From assembly GCF_026965555.1 (NCBI RefSeq), contig NZ_CP114040.1, forward strand, positions 5,270,001 to 5,334,000: 64,000 nucleotides of DNA. Reading direction: 5' to 3'. Shown one piece after another: positions 60,381 to 64,000 of the stretch. Below the pieces are notes generated by a model. It had not been told where the DNA came from. It was given only the letters and a program-made list of their open reading frames with translations, and ran no database searches. Source of the stretch: Nannocystis punicea. GTDB taxonomy: Bacteria; Myxococcota_A; Polyangia; Nannocystales; Nannocystaceae. Position 1 is the stretch's first letter; each line of letters opens with the position of its first letter. A program made the position numbers and the translations under genes.

Positions 60381-60416
60381 AAGAGCCCCTGCGACCCCGC
60401 AGGGGCTCTTTGCTTT
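60381..60416 (+). terminator. Rho-independent terminator of tRNA-Cys
   Basis: AAGAGCCCCTGC (60381-60392) pairs perfectly with GCAGGGGCTCTT (60399-60410), followed by TGCTTT. The AAGAG side also gives an A-run for the opposite strand, so it may end the convergent lipoprotein gene too. Confidence 0.85.
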
Positions 60417-60424
60417 GGTCGCCG

Positions 60425-61387
60425 TCAGCGGAACTCGAGCTCGAGCCGGGGCAGGCCGTGCGCTGCGTGCTCCTCGGCGCTGAGCATCGTCGACGACTGC
60501 TCGTGCGGCGCCACGTGCCAGCGCAGGTAGCCGAGATCGACGCCGCGGAGCTCGAGGCGGGCGTCGTAGCGCAGCTGCAGGCTGCCATAGAGGCCGTCCG
60601 GGAGCGGCTCTGCGTAGGCCGGGCGGGCCAGGACGTACTGGTCGCTGCGGCTGCCGTTGGCGAAGAGGTGCTGCGAATCGGGCGGGCCGAGCCAGGCCCT
60701 CACCTCGGCCAGCGGCGCGCGCGGGCGGGCGATGGTGTTCTGGAGGAACGCGGCCAGCTCGCGCTGACGGGCGGGGTCGGGGACCGGGGCCGCTCGCAGC
60801 GCCGCCCAGGAGGCGGGCTCCCAGCGCCCCCCGCCGAATTCGCCGGTGCGCGAGGCCTGGACCTGCTCGGCCGCGGCTTCGGCCTCCGACTGATCGAGGT
60901 CGATCACCGCGAGCACTTCATCGGGTCCGAGGCGATCGTCCATGCCCCTGAGCGCCGAGGCGTCGGCGAGGTGCGCCTGTCCTTTGGGACCGGGTCGAAG
61001 GAACAGGAGGTAGCGGCGCTCCTCGGCGTACGAGCGCGGGTAGTTCGGCCCGCGCAGGGCATGGAGGTCGAGGTCGACGCCCGGTGCCCGCACAGCGCCG
61101 CGGACCACCTGCAGCGCGGAGAAGCGGTCCTGAATGAACATGTCCAGCGAGCCGTCGGGTCCGGGCCGGCATGGGTAGGTGCCGGGCTGGTAGCGGGTCA
61201 GCAGCCACACGGGCGCGCTCTCGGCGAGCTGGGGGTCGAACGGGTGCCACGGCTCGACCAATCCCGAGAGCCCCGCCGGCAGCGCGCGCGCCGGGGCGGC
61301 GGTGGAACTCGGAGCAGGTGGCGTGGGCCCCGAGGTCGGGGTGCACGCGAGGGCGAGGACGAGCGGGACGGCGATGCGCATGGTCAT
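60425..61387 (-). CDS. Putative lipoprotein of unknown function
   Basis: The 320-residue protein has a signal sequence with lipobox LVLALAC (Cys about 15) and a Pro/Ser/Thr linker. The mature domain is unfamiliar: WHPFDPQLAESAPVWLLTRY, a Leu/Asp-rich centre, PRAPLAEVRAWLGPPDSQHL and a beta-rich end DGLYGSLQLRYDARLELRGVD, whose tone recalls small beta-barrel or lipocalin-type domains, but I cannot name it. ATG 61387 is chosen because the signal peptide starts there; longer readings enter the 111-bp repeat array. A palindrome copy at 60977-61000 lies in frame. Confidence 0.72.
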   Translation of the reverse strand: MTMRIAVPLVLALACTPTSGPTPPAPSSTAAPARALPAGLSGLVEPWHPFDPQLAESAPVWLLTRYQPGTYPCRPGPDGSLDMFIQDRFSALQVVRGAVRAPGVDLDLHALRGPNYPRSYAEERRYLLFLRPGPKGQAHLADASALRGMDDRLGPDEVLAVIDLDQSEAEAAAEQVQASRTGEFGGGRWEPASWAALRAAPVPDPARQRELAAFLQNTIARPRAPLAEVRAWLGPPDSQHLFANGSRSDQYVLARPAYAEPLPDGLYGSLQLRYDARLELRGVDLGYLRWHVAPHEQSSTMLSAEEHAAHGLPRLELEFR

Positions 61388-61400
61388 GAGGCAGGGCTCC

Positions 61401-61735
61401 GGGCACGAACGCGGGAGCGGTGGCGGAGGTGCCTGTCTCGAGAGACAGGTGACTGGAGTTCCGTCTCCTGTCGGCCGCACCCGGTAGCGGACGGCGGGGA
61501 GTCAGGGGCCCGGGCACGAACGCGGGAGCGCGGACGGAGGTGCCTGTCTCGAGGGACAGATGACTGGGGTTCGCTCTCCAGCCGGCCGCACCCGGTAGCG
61601 GACGGCGGGGAGTCAGGGGCCCGGGCACGAACGCGGGAGCGCGGACGGAGGTGCCTGTCTCGAGAGACAGATGATTGGGCGGTGGACGGCGGTGCGCCGG
61701 GCGGGTGCGAGGGCGGGGCGAGGCGCATGGCTCAA
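61401..61735. repeat. 111-bp tandem array, three copies, each with a perfect palindrome
   Basis: GGGCACGAACGCGGGAGCG starts copies at 61401, 61512 and 61623. In each, CCTGTCTCGAGAGACAGG (18-bp perfect palindrome in copies 1 and 3, one change in copy 2) is followed by TGACTGG or TGATTGG. The array separates the minus-strand lipoprotein from the amidase and contains no credible gene. Confidence 0.88.
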
Positions 61736-62646
61736 CGGACAGGTGGGCCCGATAGCCCGAGGTCGGCGACGCGGGCGCGGACCTTGGCCATGAAGGCGGG
61801 CCCGGGGTCGGCCTTGCGGGTGCGGTACTTGGGATCGCGCTCGACGAAGTAGGGGTGGCCCTCCATCGCCAGGTACTCGTGGTGCCCGATGAGGTGGGTG
61901 ATCGCGGGGAAGCGGGCCTTGAGGTGGCGGACCAGCGCGGCGTCGGCCTCTACCTGGGCGTCGGTCAGGAGGTGCTCGTCGAGGTCGCCCACGTTCTCGA
62001 CGCCGATGGCGACGTGGTTGAGGCCGACGCAGTGACGCGCCATCGACGTCTCGGGCATGAGGCGGAAGATCGTCCCGTCGCGGTCGACCAGGAACTGCGA
62101 CGAGACGTTGAGGTCGCCGGCGTCGGCGATCGTCTTGCGCGCGCTCTCGATGGTGGGGCGGTCGAAGTAGCGCCAGGTCGCGTCCGCCGAGCCGCCGCCG
62201 GTGTGGTGGAGGATGATCATCCGCGGCTCGATCTCGACGCCGCTCGCGGCCGGATCCTGGTGCGCACGGCGGTAGTCGATCGTGCGGGCGACTCGGGCCT
62301 CGTCGTAGGTGATCGGGCGGTCGACGATCGTCAGCGGCGGCGGCGCGGGCGCGGGCGGCTCGGCGGGCGGGGGAGCGTGGGTGGTCTTTGGAGCAGGTTC
62401 GATGGGACCGGTCGCTTCGGACAGGTTTGATGGAACATGCTCCGAAGGTCTGGCGGCCGGAGGCGCGGGTGCGGGCTCCGGTCCGGCGCAGGCGACGACG
62501 AGGAGGACCGCGGCGAACGACCGGCGCAGGCGCGCAGGGGCGGCCGCCGGGGGCCGAGAGGGGGCGGGGGCTGGCAGCTGCGCGTCGTGGCGAGACGGAG
62601 CGGAGCCTGGCAGCTGCGCGTCGCGGCGCGCCGGGTCAGCGGTCAT
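61732..62646 (-). CDS. N-acetylmuramoyl-L-alanine amidase (Amidase_2 fold) lipoprotein
   Basis: The 304-residue protein has a lipobox (VLLVVAC), a Pro/Ala-rich linker and a zinc amidase domain of the Amidase_2/PGRP type that cuts between sugar and peptide in peptidoglycan. Motifs: MIILHHTGGGSADATW (first zinc His), SSQFLVDRDGTIFRLMPE, ARHCVGLNHVAIGVENVG, LIGHHEY (second His region) and DPGPAFMAKV. The first 42 residues before the signal are unusual; ATG 62646 overlaps the phosphoesterase stop, and a later start could be used. The linker holds palindrome copies (62391-62450), coding for SEHVPSNLSEATGP. Confidence 0.85.
   Translation of the reverse strand: MTADPARRDAQLPGSAPSRHDAQLPAPAPSRPPAAAPARLRRSFAAVLLVVACAGPEPAPAPPAARPSEHVPSNLSEATGPIEPAPKTTHAPPPAEPPAPAPPPLTIVDRPITYDEARVARTIDYRRAHQDPAASGVEIEPRMIILHHTGGGSADATWRYFDRPTIESARKTIADAGDLNVSSQFLVDRDGTIFRLMPETSMARHCVGLNHVAIGVENVGDLDEHLLTDAQVEADAALVRHLKARFPAITHLIGHHEYLAMEGHPYFVERDPKYRTRKADPGPAFMAKVRARVADLGLSGPPVR
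62391..62450. repeat. Cluster of dispersed palindromes in the amidase linker
   Basis: GAGCAGGTTCGATGGGACCGG, then CGCTTCGGACAGG and GGAACATGCTCCGAAGG on the plus strand. Confidence 0.6.
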
Positions 62647-63649
62647 CGTCGTCGCTCCGCAGGCGGGCGCGGGCGGCCTTTCGCTCGCGTCGCTCGCGCT
62701 TCGCCTCGACCTGCTGGATCCGCTTGTTCTTCTGCTTCTCCGTGGGTGGGCGACCGGGCAGCGCGGGCTGATCGACGTGGTGCTCCTCGAAGCTCCCCGG
62801 CGCCGCGCCGAGCTCGAAGATCGTGACCTCGCGGCGGGCTCGCTCGCCGACCCGGAGCGGGATCACGGCCGCGCCGATGCCGGCGCCGACGTACACTGCG
62901 CCGCACGGGCGCACGTCGACGCGCGAGCCGTAGAGGCCGTGCACGTACTTGTGGCCGATGAGGCGGCCGAGCGCGAGCTCGTTGAGGCGGGCGAGGGTGA
63001 CCTGGCCGGCATGGGTATGCCCGGACAGCACCAGCTGCACGCCCGCGGTCCACAGGTGATCGGCCTCCTCGGCGATGTGCGACAGGCCGAGGGTGGGGAG
63101 GTCGTGGCGCAGGCCCCGCGTCGCGCGTTCGACGTCGGCGTGGCCGGTGTAGGCGTCATCGAGGCCGACGACCTGGAGCGCCTGGCCGCGCAGGGTGATC
63201 GTGGTGTGCACGTTGTCGAGGACCTCGGCGCCGGCGCGTCGCAGGGTCCTGCGCACCTCGGGACCGCCCGACCAGTGATCGTGATTGCCGAGCACCGCCA
63301 TCACCGGGGCCTCGTAGCCGCGGAGGAGCTCCTCGAGTTGGTCGAGGAACGCCTGGCTGTGACAGACGAAGTCGCCGGTGATGCACACGAGGTCCGGGCG
63401 CTCGGCGTTGACGAGGTCGACCGCGGCGCGCTGGATCTTCATCGGCGTGATCCGGCCGACGTGGATGTCGGTGACGTGGGCGATGCGGAGCGGGCTGGCG
63501 AGCTGGGCCACGAACGAGGCCGGGCCGGCGAACCTGCGCACTTCGATCTGGGCTCCGGTGTCGAACCAGGCCAGCGGGTTCAGCATCCGCGATCGCGCGA
63601 GGGCGGCGGCCAGTCCGGCGCCGGCAGGCTTGGGCGGCGAAGCGGGCAC
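62636..63649 (-). CDS. Calcineurin-like metallophosphoesterase
   Basis: The 337-residue enzyme has the binuclear metal motifs AHVTDIHVG (Asp-x-His), CITGDFV (Asp), AVLGNHDHW (Asn-His) and SGHTHAGQV (His-x-His). It resembles the YkuE group, membrane-proximal phosphoesterases that act on lipids or nucleotides. GTG 63649 is chosen because TATACT on the minus strand (63659-63664) ends 9 bases before it; the next start, ATG 63586, would remove 21 residues. The C-terminal 35 residues are a strongly basic Lys/Arg tail before a run of Asp. It overlaps the amidase start by 11 bases. Confidence 0.88.
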   Translation of the reverse strand: MPASPPKPAGAGLAAALARSRMLNPLAWFDTGAQIEVRRFAGPASFVAQLASPLRIAHVTDIHVGRITPMKIQRAAVDLVNAERPDLVCITGDFVCHSQAFLDQLEELLRGYEAPVMAVLGNHDHWSGGPEVRRTLRRAGAEVLDNVHTTITLRGQALQVVGLDDAYTGHADVERATRGLRHDLPTLGLSHIAEEADHLWTAGVQLVLSGHTHAGQVTLARLNELALGRLIGHKYVHGLYGSRVDVRPCGAVYVGAGIGAAVIPLRVGERARREVTIFELGAAPGSFEEHHVDQPALPGRPPTEKQKNKRIQQVEAKRERRERKAARARLRSDDDDR

Positions 63650-63658
63650 GTGCGAGTG

Positions 63659-63664
63659 AGTATA
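63659..63664 (-). promoter_or_regulatory. Candidate -10 box of the phosphoesterase
   Basis: TATACT on the minus strand, 9 bases before the GTG start, no ribosome site between. Confidence 0.45.
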
Positions 63665-63752
63665 AAGATCGCGGGGACATATTCCAGCCGGGGCGCCTGG
63701 ACCGCGGGGGAGGTCGGTGATAAAGGCTGGCCGAGCCTCGTCGGCCGTCGCC

Positions 63753-64000
63753 ATGAGCGCCGCTCCCGTCCCTCGTCCGTCACGTCGCCTGCAGGCGGCC
63801 CGCGTCGCAGGCGCGAGTCTGCTCAGCGTGTTGGGGGTGCGGATCGTGGCCGACATGCACCGGGACAGCTTCCTCGGGCCCGTCGAGCTGCTGGTGAGCC
63901 TCGGCAACCTGTACGCGCTCGCGGTCGGGCTCGCCACCGTCGTGGTCATCGCGGGCCTGCTCGGCGGTCGTCGCTGGGCGTTCCTGCTCGTGCCGCTGCT
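63753..64000 (+). CDS. Start of a membrane protein, 3' end beyond the window
   Basis: 82 codons are visible from ATG 63753. After a basic start (PRPSRRLQAARVAG) comes a hydrophobic segment (ASLLSVLGVRIVAD) and a stronger one (NLYALAVGLATVVVIAGLLG), then RRWAFLLVPLL at the edge. I cannot assign a family. It is divergent from the phosphoesterase. Confidence 0.6.
   Translation, partial: MSAAPVPRPSRRLQAARVAGASLLSVLGVRIVADMHRDSFLGPVELLVSLGNLYALAVGLATVVVIAGLLGGRRWAFLLVPL

Overview
The window reads as chromosomal DNA of a high-GC (about 70%) Gram-negative deltaproteobacterial predator-type lineage, most likely a myxobacterium. The grounds are the many lipoproteins with Ser/Thr/Gly-rich linkers, paired FHA/zinc-ribbon proteins, an FHA-headed sigma-54 activator, an AgmX/GltJ-like gliding-type protein, a bacterial alpha-2-macroglobulin and the GC bias. 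Suborder Nannocystineae is a guess from the style of the lipoproteins. No phage, plasmid or insertion sequence was seen; the only clear mobile element is a group II intron.

Layout. 1-5.1 kb: alpha-2-macroglobulin (5' end outside the window), a lipoprotein and a class V aminotransferase. 5.15-7.18 kb: group II intron sitting just before the start codon of an acyltransferase. 8.6-20 kb: mutS, a DNase-I-fold lipoprotein, a leucine-rich-repeat lipoprotein, a XerC/D recombinase, an M23 peptidase lipoprotein, and a J-domain protein followed by an Hsp70 paralogue. 20.3-25.1 kb: pyrK-pyrD, then psd coupled to a methyltransferase with a long linker. 25.7-33.2 kb: a sigma-70 factor, an IPT lipoprotein, two FHA/zinc-ribbon proteins and a TPR/HEAT protein. 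33.4-36.99 kb: fmdB-folD facing parA-parB. 37-45.5 kb: a 57-residue protein, a lamin-tail lipoprotein, an FHA-sigma-54 regulator, lon and the main dnaK. 45.8-46.7 kb: a MepA-type endopeptidase. 46.7-48.7 kb: about 2 kb of repeats without a credible gene. 48.8-56.9 kb: a MerR-like regulator, an orphan sigma-region-4 protein, then purH, purD, a DUF1015 gene, hisZ and purA. 57.3-60.4 kb: GltJ-like protein, coiled-coil membrane protein, tRNA-Cys. 60.4-64 kb: a lipoprotein, an amidase and a phosphoesterase on the minus strand, and the start of a membrane protein.

The genes fit together in small tightly packed operons, several with 4-base stop/start overlaps (pyrK/pyrD, psd/methyltransferase, fmdB/folD, parA/parB, DUF1015/hisZ, hisZ/purA). 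Purine synthesis (PurH, PurD, PurA) is joined to HisZ, which controls the pathway that releases AICAR, the substrate of PurH.

The most unusual feature is a family of short, imperfect palindromes built on CATGTCC/GGACATG or CCTGTCC/GGACAGG arms around a GAA/TTC centre. I marked roughly forty places by eye, in spacers and inside reading frames (mutS, xerC/D, pyrK, purH, purD, hisZ, the aminotransferase and others). The same core recurs inside two larger tandem arrays. Two further observations stand out: a 90-bp tandem array downstream of parB that looks like repeated copies of the parB 3' end, and a recurring arrangement of a -10-like hexamer 6-9 bases before the start codon, suggesting many leaderless transcripts.
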